This document shows, in pieces, positions 8,678 to 15,903 of a stretch of 23,230 nucleotides of DNA. Numbering within the stretch: the stretch's first letter is position 1; each line of letters opens with the position of its first letter. Made by a program: the position numbers and the translations under genes. The stretch comes from Sanchytrium tribonematis. Its lineage: Eukaryota; Sanchytriomycota; Sanchytriomycetes; Sanchytriales; Sanchytriaceae. The stretch spans positions 1 to 23,230 of the forward strand of contig JADGIG010000077.1 of the NCBI GenBank assembly GCA_018985235.1. The letters run 5' to 3'. The notes under the pieces were generated by a model. It worked only from the letters and a program-made list of their open reading frames with translations. It was not told where the DNA came from and searched no databases.

Positions 8678-11105
8678 TCAAGGGCTCATCCAAGATCCCA
8701 AATTTGCTCTAGTGACCATCCTCCAAGTGCCTGGACTGCTGGGATTGTTCCCACATAAATATTGTTTAAAAGGCGACCCAACCAAATGAGGCATTTCTTC
8801 CTAAATAAATTTAAATTACAGTTCGAGCAAAATGACGAACCAAACTTCCGAAAGTGGGGACAAAATGAGTATTGAAAAAAGATACAATGTCACAATACCT
8901 TTTGTCACCATTCGTTAAAGTTTTATCATAAATAGAGTATAAAATTTCACTTTCAAAATTACTGGTGCTTGTCTGAAGCGCACCGATAAATTCAGCCAAT
9001 TGTATCCTAATATCTAGATATTTGCAAAGTGCAAATAATCCACACATTATTATGACATTAATGTCACGAAAATCGAGCATTCTAAACCGATCTTCTTTCA
9101 AGATTGCACAAGCAATAAATTTTTTACCTTTATCGGCCACAGATCTTCTACAGGTCGTTTTCCAGTGATCAGAGTTTATGTTTTCCATCATTAATTCGAC
9201 CATTCCTAAGCTTGTGTCAATTACATAAACAAACACAAACATAATGAATTGATCAAAGTTGAAGTAATGACTTGGTATGTAGTCTTTCGCTTCGGAAAAA
9301 TCAATTCTAGTAAACAAAAGACTTCGATGTAACTCGTAGACTGCTTGTATGTGCTCATAGTAAATCTCAGCTTCATGGTATTTTCCATCTTTAATAATAG
9401 CTCTCGCCCGATCTCCATCACTTCCTGAATCAAAACGAGATTGATAAATCAAGGCACATAAATTAAAAATTTCAGGCTCAGTCCATATTATCCTTAAAAG
9501 CAAATCTTTAAGCATGTCTTGGAGTAAATTCTCGACAATAAGAGGAAGAGCATCTGGCACGCGACACTTATGGTATTCAATATCGGATTGAGTGACCGAT
9601 TTCGGCGGATGTTCGTAGAAATCCTTGGTCTGCATCAAATTGTACACAAAAACAACCTCAATATTATGTACACCCCAAATTTCATATGCTGCATTAAAAA
9701 ATAATGAGCTTCCTGTCTCTGCAAAGTGCCAGAGGTCGAAAAACACTGCACTAATGATTTCCATAAACTTCTCAGGGACGTCAGTGAGAGGAACTTGGCA
9801 TGAGTTTTTCAGGTGATTCAATATAGTACTCAAAAATCCATTTACAGGAAAGTCACTAGTTAAATCATGGCTGGCCTTAAATTCTGACGATTTGTATTCA
9901 AGTGTTTGCATAAATTCTTGAAAATAATCCTCAAAATCTGTAACATCAAATACAAGTGCTCCAGAGGCGAGTATTTGCCTAAATTTTCTCAGCTGCATAT
10001 TAGAATGTTTCTTATTTTTAAAACCATTAATATTGTAAGCTTGCGACTCTGCAAAACTGGGCTTACTCCTCATCTCTTTCGTTTTCATAAACTGCAAAAC
10101 ATTGGGAGCCGGTTCGTATGAGATTCTTTTGGGCTTTGATGGAATGTCAAATCCCAGATCATCGGCATTCAAATATAGTTGATTAATATGTTGTTGAAAT
10201 CTTTGCACCTCCTCAGTATATGCCACATCTAAAGCATCACCATACCACGACAGATGTCCCAAAGAGCTAAAAGACTTGAGATGCTCATTGATGGCTGGAA
10301 TAAGCCTTGTCCACTCGGACTTGAACTGGTCCATATATGCCAATTTGATATTCCACTTTGTAAACATAACAGCCAAGACATAATCTATTTCCCTGTACTT
10401 TAAAACTTGTTTGGAGTCCTCTGGCGAAAACTTCAATAGTTTCTCCACCTCTGTAGGGGTGTTTGACCAATGAACCACTTCAAACATATTTTGCAACACA
10501 CACGCGACAAATCCAAACAAAATTCTAGAGTTCTTGTTAGTTTCCATATCATACAAACTCTTTATATACAATATTATATTCCACCCGTGGTTAAATACCA
10601 AATCAATATATCTATTTGAACTAGTCAGTGGTGTGCAATAGCTTGGCACCTGATACACCCATTTCTTTTTGAATAAGATATTAAAGAAGTAAGAATATTC
10701 CTGCTGCAAAGATTGATTTAATTGGTTTCTTGTTAAAACATCGTCACATAATTGCAAAGTGGTGGTTAATCTATTATTATGCTCTGAATTGTCTTGTTTT
10801 AAAATGATTGAGATTATATCCTTTATAGACTGTAGATTTGTTATATTATATTGTTTACAAGATGATTTTTGGTATTGAATTAATTCAGTGGTGAATTTAG
10901 TAGTGTTTTCATGCTGTTCGCACCATTCGCCATTGTTGAGACATATTACTTCTTGAACCCATTCATAAAATCCAGTAAATTGCGCGGGTTTCCGTTTTAG
11001 CGATTCCGGTGAATGAATTGCTCTTTTCATTTTCTCAAAGAATTGTTTCAGACAAATACGTAACGTCAAACCAGTCGGGGTGACAAATTCGCCAAGGGGT
11101 CTCAT
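8678..11105 (-). CDS. Retinoblastoma-like pocket protein (two exons, 19-nt intron)
   Basis: Exon 1 is 11105-8820, the intron 8819-8801 and exon 2 8800-8678, giving 802 residues. Pocket proteins bind E2F factors in the nucleus and restrain G1/S genes. Residues 173-210 resemble the RB N-terminal cyclin-like domain. Residues about 665-762 match the B pocket: I-I-M-C-G-L-F-A-L-C-K aligns with human I-M-M-C-S-M-Y-G-I-C-K, so C688 corresponds to C706, K695 to K713 and N745 to N757, while both LxCxE-cleft tyrosines (709, 756) are Phe (F691, F744). Exon 2 adds M-P-H-L-V-G-S-P-F-K, like the human I-P-H-I-P-R-S-P-Y-K just after the B domain, plus further S-P sites (possible CDK targets). The A subdomain cannot be delimited with confidence. 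ATG 11105 is the first after an in-frame stop. Without splicing the protein would end two residues into the intron. Confidence 0.75.
8801..8819 (-). other. 19-nt spliceosomal intron in the RB-like gene
   Basis: Minus-strand sequence GTAATTTAAATTTATTTAG, phase 0, between an ACT and a GAA codon. It starts GTA, ends TAG and contains an in-frame TAA. Removing it opens a 40-codon exon that encodes an RB-type S-P-F-K tail. No TACTAAC branch sequence fits inside. Its last nine bases are identical to those of the 19-nt intron in the Rap gene. Confidence 0.75.
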
Positions 11106-11862
11106 GACCACGATTTGTCATTGGCTGAGAATATCCTAGTCCTAAATTAACTAAAGAATATGGCCATTAAGGCACATTGAAAATTTTGTATTGAAAAAGT
11201 TTGCAATTTTTCGAAAGAACTTAGGTGCAAGTTAGAATAATTTTAATGTGAAATCAACTAATTTTGATATCGTTACGCCAACTCTTAGTCATGTGTAATT
11301 AGCAGCATGCGCTTGATTTGTTGACTCATGTGTGAAGTGTCGCAAAAAATAATATTGTTTGATTTCAGTCAAATAAAAAGCATTAATCAATCCATTTTAT
11401 ATCGTAATTTTGAACAATTAATAACTGCAATATACCTCTAGGTGATTTTTCTCATAATTTGAATAATCAATTGATTGCATATGATCAAAAGTAGCCTTGG
11501 TTTCGATATAACGTACTTGTCGGAATTATATCAAGATATTTAATACAATAAAATAATATTATGAACAATATCATGCAGTAAATACACGGGCGATGCATCA
11601 TAATTATAGCAGCGATAGTGGGCGGAGATAAGTTATACACGAGATAGGGAAACATTAAAATTAGACAATGCATAAATAAAGACCAGATTTTGTTATGAGG
11701 GGTTTGATGTCAACTCACTCCTTTAACATATATGCTTTCCAGCGGTACAGATTTTGGTCTTTCCTATTTCTTCAGACTAAAACAAAATGAAGTGAAATTC
11801 ACGCATATTTTGAAAGTTGTAAATTCCATGTTGCTGGAGGTCCACAATAAAACACCCCGCTC
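11106..11862. promoter_or_regulatory. Divergent intergenic region between the RB-like gene and TOM40
   Basis: At 757 bp this is by far the longest gap in the window. It is strongly AT-rich with a few GC-richer patches (around 11585-11640). I find no convincing coding frame, tRNA A/B boxes, tandem repeat or transposon ends. The octamer TCATGTGT occurs twice, at about 11289 and 11325, and a TGACTCA sequence lies at 11322-11328; neither can be assigned a role from one sequence. Since both flanking genes are transcribed away from it, the region must contain both promoters. Several upstream ATGs in the last 130 bp (for example 11732 and 11828) are out of frame with TOM40. Confidence 0.5.
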
Positions 11863-12708
11863 ATGTTTAATTTCGAGAACTTCCATAAACAGACAAAAAG
11901 CATTCTACCAATATCTTTCAAAGGTCTTCGAGCTGACGTTACAAAAAGTTTTTCACCTACTTTTAGTGTGATGCATAATATTGGCGAAAATTATCAATTT
12001 GGTTCAATGTTATTAGATGAGAATATGTTTTTGCAGGCCTCTTTAGGTATCAATAGTGGTTTGTTCCGGTTCCATCAGAAAATACTAGATCTGAAAACTG
12101 GGCAAGTGGTTCTTAAAGCACAACATCAAACGAATTCTCAGGGAGCGCAAACACAAACTGAGGCCGAGTACATTAGTCCGCTAAATTGTTTTAACGCGAA
12201 ATGGGTACCAGGTGCTTTGAACTCAATTGGTTATTTACACAGAATTTCGAAAAATTTTATTTTAGGAGCTGAAGTTTATCAAGCTCAAGAATTTGGAGTG
12301 TCACTTAACCTTCAGCATTTTGGAAGTCCGATTTCTGAAAATGTAGAAGCCAGTCCTCCAGTGCCAGTTGGATTCACCTTCATGCCATTTTTATCTCCTG
12401 AATTTTGCGTATCACTTACCAAATCACCGTCAAATCAAACGTTGTCTGCTAGTTATGCTCACCCATTATCAGAAAAAGTGAGTTTGGCATCCGAACTTAC
12501 TATCACCCCAACTCTATCGATGACTCAAATCGGTGCTAGGTATGTCTTTCAGAATGCACTTATAAAAATCGGTTTGGACACTATGGGAGTCGTTTCGAGC
12601 GTGATGGAGTACCGCTTAATTCCTGGAATCACAGTGGGACTCTCCGGAGAACTTAATCACTTGAAAGGAGAACAAAAGGCTGGTATCTCCTTAACTCTGG
12701 AACAATAA
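11863..12708 (+). CDS. TOM40: Mitochondrial import receptor pore TOM40
   Basis: A 281-residue beta-barrel of the porin-3 family, the channel of the TOM complex that takes nuclear-encoded proteins through the mitochondrial outer membrane. The N-terminal helix region F-E-N-F-H-K-Q-T-K and the first strands (F-K-G-L-R-A-D-V-T-K-S-F-S-P-T-F, then N-Y-Q-F-G) are typical of Tom40 rather than VDAC. Alternating hydrophobic strands run to the end, finishing with K-A-G-I-S-L-T-L (272-279), which fits the PoxGxxHyxHy sorting signal read by the SAM complex. The protein is short compared with yeast (387) and human (361), mainly because the disordered N-terminal extension is absent. An in-frame stop five codons upstream supports the ATG at 11863. 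The Rap gene converges on it, 40 bp away. Confidence 0.87.
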   Translation: MFNFENFHKQTKSILPISFKGLRADVTKSFSPTFSVMHNIGENYQFGSMLLDENMFLQASLGINSGLFRFHQKILDLKTGQVVLKAQHQTNSQGAQTQTEAEYISPLNCFNAKWVPGALNSIGYLHRISKNFILGAEVYQAQEFGVSLNLQHFGSPISENVEASPPVPVGFTFMPFLSPEFCVSLTKSPSNQTLSASYAHPLSEKVSLASELTITPTLSMTQIGARYVFQNALIKIGLDTMGVVSSVMEYRLIPGITVGLSGELNHLKGEQKAGISLTLEQ

Positions 12709-12709
12709 A
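12704..12709 (+). terminator. AATAAA hexamer overlapping the TOM40 stop
   Basis: The gene ends CAA TAA A, so the stop (12706-12708) is inside AATAAA. Confidence 0.55.
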
Positions 12710-12737
12710 GAAGCTTTTTGCAAATCATTAACTGCAC

Positions 12738-12743
12738 TTTATT
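12738..12743 (-). terminator. AATAAA hexamer 5 nt after the Rap GTPase stop
   Basis: Plus-strand TTTATT, which is AATAAA on the minus strand, five bases beyond the Rap TAA. It lies between the convergent stops of TOM40 and Rap. Confidence 0.5.
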
Positions 12744-12748
12744 TGGTA

Positions 12749-13397
12749 TTACAAAATCATACACCCACCACCGGATTTCTTCTTCTTTTGACCAGCATCT
12801 GGGAGTTGTTTGTTAATTTGTCGAACTAAATCATAAAATACTTCGTCGACATTGATCTTCTTTCTTGCAGATGTTTCCAAGAATGTGCTTCCCCAATTAT
12901 TGGCAAGATTCTGTCCTTCTTGTTGTGAAACAACACGATCATCTACCAAATCACATTTGTTGCCGCAAAGAACCATTGGTACCTAAATAAACTAAAAATA
13001 CTTTTGGAGAATCTTTGACTCGGGTGATTTGTTCTCTCAATTCATTAAGATCTGCAAATGTTGCCTGAGATGTGATAGAATAAACCAAGGCGAAACCTTC
13101 TCCTTTTTTCATATACATATCTCTCATGGCTGTAAATTGTTCGGTTCCTGCTGTATCCAATATTTCCAACATGCATTGTTGGCCATCAATTTCGACCTGT
13201 TTACGATATGAGTCCTCAATGGTAGGGTCATATTTTTCAACGAATATAGATTGAACAAATTGCACGGTAAGAGCGGATTTTCCAACACCACCACTGCCTA
13301 AAACAACTAATTTGTATTCACGCACTACGTTAGTATAAATTTAGAGATAGAGCCCAAGATTCTGGTACTTGAAATCTTGAACTCATGGAGACATACT
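12749..13397 (-). CDS. Rap1-type small GTPase (three exons)
   Basis: Exons are 13397 (the A of ATG), 13324-13002 and 12982-12749; the spliced product is 185 residues (human Rap1 has 184). It is a membrane-bound GTP switch. G1 is G-S-G-G-V-G-K-S at 10-17, the effector loop Y-D-P-T-I-E-D-S-Y at 32-40, G3 D-T-A-G-T-E-Q-F at 57-64 and G4 N-K-C-D just after the tiny intron. Thr61 in place of Ras Gln61 and the E-D-S-Y-R-K effector flank mark it as Rap rather than Ras. The tail is a Lys run plus the CAAX box C-M-I-L, whose final Leu predicts geranylgeranylation. Unspliced, the frame begins with GTG and breaks after V-F-L-V-Y. Both introns are needed to obtain an ATG and the conserved [10 protein letters not shown]. 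It is convergent with TOM40 and divergent from eIF1. Confidence 0.93.
12983..13001 (-). other. 19-nt spliceosomal intron in the Rap gene
   Basis: Minus-strand GTATTTTTAGTTTATTTAG lies in phase 0 between AAA and GTA. Its removal gives [14 protein letters not shown], matching the Rap family exactly. Retention shifts the frame and destroys the G4 and G5 motifs. It has no TACTAAC element, and shares length, GTA start and TTTATTTAG end with the RB-like gene's intron. Confidence 0.85.
13325..13396 (-). other. 72-nt intron splitting the Rap start codon (A|TG)
   Basis: The minus strand has a canonical donor GTATGT at 13396-13391, a perfect branch site TACTAAC at 13335-13329 and an acceptor GTAG ending at 13325, only four bases after the branch heptamer. 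Splicing joins an upstream A to TG, creating ATG CGT GAA, the expected M-R-E-Y start of Rap proteins. The downstream exon has no ATG of its own at this point. Confidence 0.82.
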
Positions 13398-13557
13398 TTT
13401 TGTGTTTCAAAAATTGTTTCAAAAGAAGGAGATTATTGAATTCAGTAATGAATATGAAAAGTCATGCAGTCTTTTCGCCAAAATAAATATTTTAAAAGAA
13501 ATGTTATTCAATCGTTGTAAATCTTGGGCTCGTATTTTCAAGCGACACACAAGGAGT
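13398..13557. promoter_or_regulatory. Short divergent promoter region between Rap and eIF1
   Basis: Only 160 bp separate the Rap ATG base from the likely eIF1 ATG. The plus strand carries an ATG-started small frame at 13385 that ends before 13501, and an in-frame extension of eIF1, so parts of this stretch are probably transcribed leader. No specific promoter element could be assigned. Confidence 0.4.
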
Positions 13558-13851
13558 ATGTCTGATTTATTCAACGATGGTTTATTTGAAAAACATGTAA
13601 TACACGTTAGAGTACAGCAAAGAAATGGAAGGAAAACTTTGACAACTGTTCAAGGTCTTCCTGAAGATTTAGACCAGAAGAAAATGGTTAAATATTTTAA
13701 AAAAGAATTTGCTTGCAATGGCACAATTGTGAAAGACGAAGATGGTATGGAAATCATTCAGCTTAGTGGTGATCAAAGGGATAAAATTAAAGAGTTTCTA
13801 ATGGCCCAGGAAATATGCCAATCGGATGAAATCAAGGTCCATGGATTTTAA
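13558..13851 (+). CDS. Translation initiation factor eIF1 (SUI1)
   Basis: A 97-residue protein starting M-S-D-L-F, as expected for eIF1, which sits near the P site of the 40S subunit and enforces AUG choice during scanning. The SUI1 core is very well conserved: V-R-V-Q-Q-R-N-G-R-K-T-L-T-T-V-Q-G, K-K-E-F-A-C-N-G-T, I-Q-L-S-G-D-Q-R and the terminal I-K-V-H-G-F. Length is typical (108 in yeast, 113 in human). An in-frame ATG at 13501 would add 19 mostly basic residues (M-L-F-N-R-C-K-S-W-A-R-I-F-K-R-H-T-R-S); eIF1 proteins lack this, so I favour 13558. The stop overlaps an AATAAA. A small gene begins 33 bp downstream on the same strand. Confidence 0.95.
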   Translation: MSDLFNDGLFEKHVIHVRVQQRNGRKTLTTVQGLPEDLDQKKMVKYFKKEFACNGTIVKDEDGMEIIQLSGDQRDKIKEFLMAQEICQSDEIKVHGF

Positions 13852-13855
13852 TAAA
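13850..13855 (+). terminator. AATAAA hexamer overlapping the eIF1 stop
   Basis: The 3' end reads TTT TAA TAAA: the last two bases of the stop are the first two of AATAAA. Confidence 0.55.
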
Positions 13856-13884
13856 TTTCATTTAATCAAAGTGAAACCAAAGAA

Positions 13885-14232
13885 ATGTCCGAGAAAATTC
13901 ATACGTCTTTATTTGCTTTATGCGTCACACTATATTTTTTAGATCATTCAATAATATCCCTAGGACTTCGGTACTTGGGACTTCTGCATCCAATGCTCTC
14001 GTGGATCCATTTTCTCTCGTGGATGATGCCTCCGTTAAATATTATTATAGACCCAATAGAAATGCAATCTTCCACCTTATTACATTCAATTTCATTATTT
14101 CTGTTTCAATGGCTAATAGAGTTGGACGATTATTTTAGGCTGAATGACGAAAGTTTGGAAATCGGATTTTCTCATCTAAAACGATACTATAACCAGGATC
14201 CCGTTCAATCTTATGAACAGCTGCCAGTTTAA
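13885..14232 (+). CDS. Small putative membrane protein of unknown function
   Basis: A 115-residue frame starting at ATG 13885. It has two or three hydrophobic stretches, roughly residues 8-25, 27-54 and 66-77, followed by a polar, charged C-terminal tail of about 35 residues. I do not recognise the family. Support for a real gene comes from its fit into the space: it begins 33 bp after eIF1 and ends 15 bp before the stop of the opposing gene, matching the spacing elsewhere in the window. A second open frame (13920-14138) overlaps it and is less protein-like. No AATAAA follows within the short gap. It could instead be a long eIF1 3' UTR. Confidence 0.45.
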   Translation: MSEKIHTSLFALCVTLYFLDHSIISLGLRYLGLLHPMLSWIHFLSWMMPPLNIIIDPIEMQSSTLLHSISLFLFQWLIELDDYFRLNDESLEIGFSHLKRYYNQDPVQSYEQLPV

Positions 14233-14246
14233 TTTCAAGTAAATAA

Positions 14247-14252
14247 TTTATT
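14247..14252 (-). terminator. AATAAA hexamer overlapping the Mit_KHE1-like stop
   Basis: On the minus strand the gene ends GAA TAA A, with the stop at 14250-14248 inside AATAAA. Confidence 0.5.
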
Positions 14253-14874
14253 CTAGATCGTATTTGTCTGAAATTTCTTCAAATTCAGAATTTGCCAAGG
14301 CCTCATCCACCTCGTATTGAATATTAGAACTTCGCAATAGATTCAAACCATCAAAAGAATGCTTATAAGAATATAACCTAAATAAATTATACAAAAGAAC
14401 AACATTTGGACCCGGTAAGATCGTAAATAACATCGAAAATGGTAAACCGAGGAAGCTTAATAAGTACCATCTTTTGTAATAGGATTCTCTTTCAAATAAT
14501 TTAGTAATATGGGTATCCGGGGAGACATTTGGTGCATGTATCACTGTAATAGTTTCAATAGGCGGCTTTTTTTGAAATATTCCTTTAAATACAGTTTTTA
14601 CAGTCCATTCCTTATTTGGCTCATGATAACATAATCGAGTCAATAGCAATTCTTCCTTAGGCATATACTTGATTCCTTTATTGGCATATCTATATATTGA
14701 AGGGTAATTTTTTAACAAATGTAAAAAAGGATGTGGATGAGAAACGAAGAAATTTGACTTGAAAAATATTAAAAGTGTCATATTCAACTCCTCATTTTGT
14801 AAAAGTGTGCTGTCTGTCGGATAGATTTCAATCATTTCATGTTCTTCACATTGATTTCCTGATTGGGTATTCAT
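14248..14874 (-). CDS. Mitochondrial K+/H+ exchange-related protein (Mit_KHE1 family)
   Basis: A 208-residue protein from ATG 14874. The C-terminal half matches the Mit_KHE1 family (yeast YDL183C type), thought to act in potassium/proton exchange at the mitochondrial inner membrane. The recognisable block is Y-K-R-W-Y-L-L-S-F-L-G-L-P-F-S followed by L-P-G-P-N and then Y-N-L-F-R-L-Y-S-Y, where a hydrophobic hairpin flanks the Pro-Gly-Pro-Asn turn. The N-terminus is acidic and polar, unlike a mitochondrial presequence, and the frame stays open upstream to about 14967 without an ATG, so a spliced 5' exon is possible. It is convergent with the small membrane protein gene, 15 bp apart. The family call is good; the transport function is known only indirectly. 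Confidence 0.72.
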   Translation of the reverse strand: MNTQSGNQCEEHEMIEIYPTDSTLLQNEELNMTLLIFFKSNFFVSHPHPFLHLLKNYPSIYRYANKGIKYMPKEELLLTRLCYHEPNKEWTVKTVFKGIFQKKPPIETITVIHAPNVSPDTHITKLFERESYYKRWYLLSFLGLPFSMLFTILPGPNVVLLYNLFRLYSYKHSFDGLNLLRSSNIQYEVDEALANSEFEEISDKYDLE

Positions 14875-15029
14875 GTTAACAAATTGCGTTTGAGAATTTT
14901 TTAAAAATTCACTAATAAAAGGTGATTGGACGATTAAATGAAACACTATGATGGCAATTATATTCAATTTTACTTGAAATATATGCCACAGAAGTTACAA
15001 GTGACAACGACCACGGAAATGACGAGCCA

Positions 15030-15861
15030 ATGGGGTCAATTTTTTCATCTCAAGAATCGGAAAAAATTGATAATGCTTCAACAAAGTAGAGGAGATATCT
15101 AATATTAAAGAGGTGATATCTAAGGCTGAATTTATAGCTATCATTAAGATGGAATTTGGGGGCATCTCAGAGAAACTCTAGAGAAGGAGCCTTCCATGCA
15201 AGTCTTAGTTACTCTAAAAGCCAAAAACCTATCCAGTTCGCGAGTAATAATGAAAGAAATTAGAAATATCAAAACAATGCTCGACAAATCAGAACAGGAA
15301 GCGAAGAAATCTTTAGAAGAATTTGAGAAATGGCAATCAGAGGCGAGCAAGTTGAAGATAGGCATATCAGATTTGATATATGGGGTTTGTGTTAGCGATA
15401 TCATCAAAGAACTTCCTGATAAATTAGCTGAATTCTACAAAAATAATAGCTGGAAGTTTGATATACCAAAATCACTTAAATCAAAAGAGATAGATCTACA
15501 ATGGCGCATTTTATATGGTTTCGATGGTTTGAAAAAGGCGCAGGTAGATTTCAATAACTATTTTAAAGATAACATGGACTCAATTAGATCATATCTGATT
15601 TTACTTCTTGATATAATAAAGAAGTATAGTGAGCAAGAAGGTATTCCATTTAGCAAAATTTTAGTGGATGCTTTAGTATTAAAAAAAGAAAGAAACTTAG
15701 ATTTGCATTTGAAGTTGGATGACAATGTTAAAGATGCTGTTGATGTTCTAAATAAGCTGGAAAATAGTACACTCAGAAACATTGCAACCTTAATTGACTC
15801 TACATGCTTTTTCGAAAAGTCTGGTGTTTTGAGTGGTTATTGGCTAGAATCGAACTCATGA
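15030..15861 (+). CDS. Unidentified helical protein; 5' end unresolved between introns and frameshifts
   Basis: The secure part is the frame from about 15150 to the TGA at 15859-15861, including ATG 15196 (221 residues from there). It is Lys/Glu/Leu-rich and helical, with a probable coiled coil at residues 20-55 and no membrane span or motif I recognise. Coding-like frames continue upstream but in other phases: one runs from ATG 15030 to a TAG near 15091, and another spans about 15080 to 15180. They switch at an A run near 15087 and a G run near 15154. Three explanations remain: one or two introns (a 63-nt GTAG...TAAG intron starting near 15088 joins a third frame from ATG 14983), real or sequencing indels, or a start simply at 15196. 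It converges with Dicer, 41 bp away. Confidence 0.5.
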
Positions 15862-15897
15862 TGAAATTAAGTTTGAAAAATTTATACTTGTCACGAA

Positions 15898-15903
15898 TTT
15901 ATT
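15898..15903 (-). terminator. AATAAA hexamer overlapping the Dicer stop
   Basis: On the minus strand the gene ends TGA ATAAA; the A of the stop is the first base of AATAAA. Confidence 0.5.

Noticed and set aside
8605-8810. A separate small gene between RAD50 and the RB-like frame (a 35-codon open frame here at first looked like a small Tom subunit)
   Set aside because: The better reading is exon 2 of the RB-like gene in a different frame, joined by the 19-nt intron and giving an RB-type tail.
11322-11328. TGACTCA, a Gcn4/AP-1-type site, in the RB-TOM40 gap
   Set aside because: A single 7-mer in AT-rich DNA is weak, and neither neighbour is a typical target.
11732-11971. A 79-codon plus-strand frame overlapping the TOM40 start
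   Set aside because: It runs in another frame into well-conserved TOM40 sequence and its composition is not protein-like; at most it is an upstream frame in the leader.
14378-14392. A 15-nt GTATAATTTATTTAG segment (minus strand) inside the Mit_KHE1-like gene, resembling the mini-introns
   Set aside because: It encodes the Y-N-L-F-R part of the conserved Y-N-x-F-R block and keeps the frame, so it is best read as coding. It does show that TTTATTTAG alone is not sufficient to call an intron.
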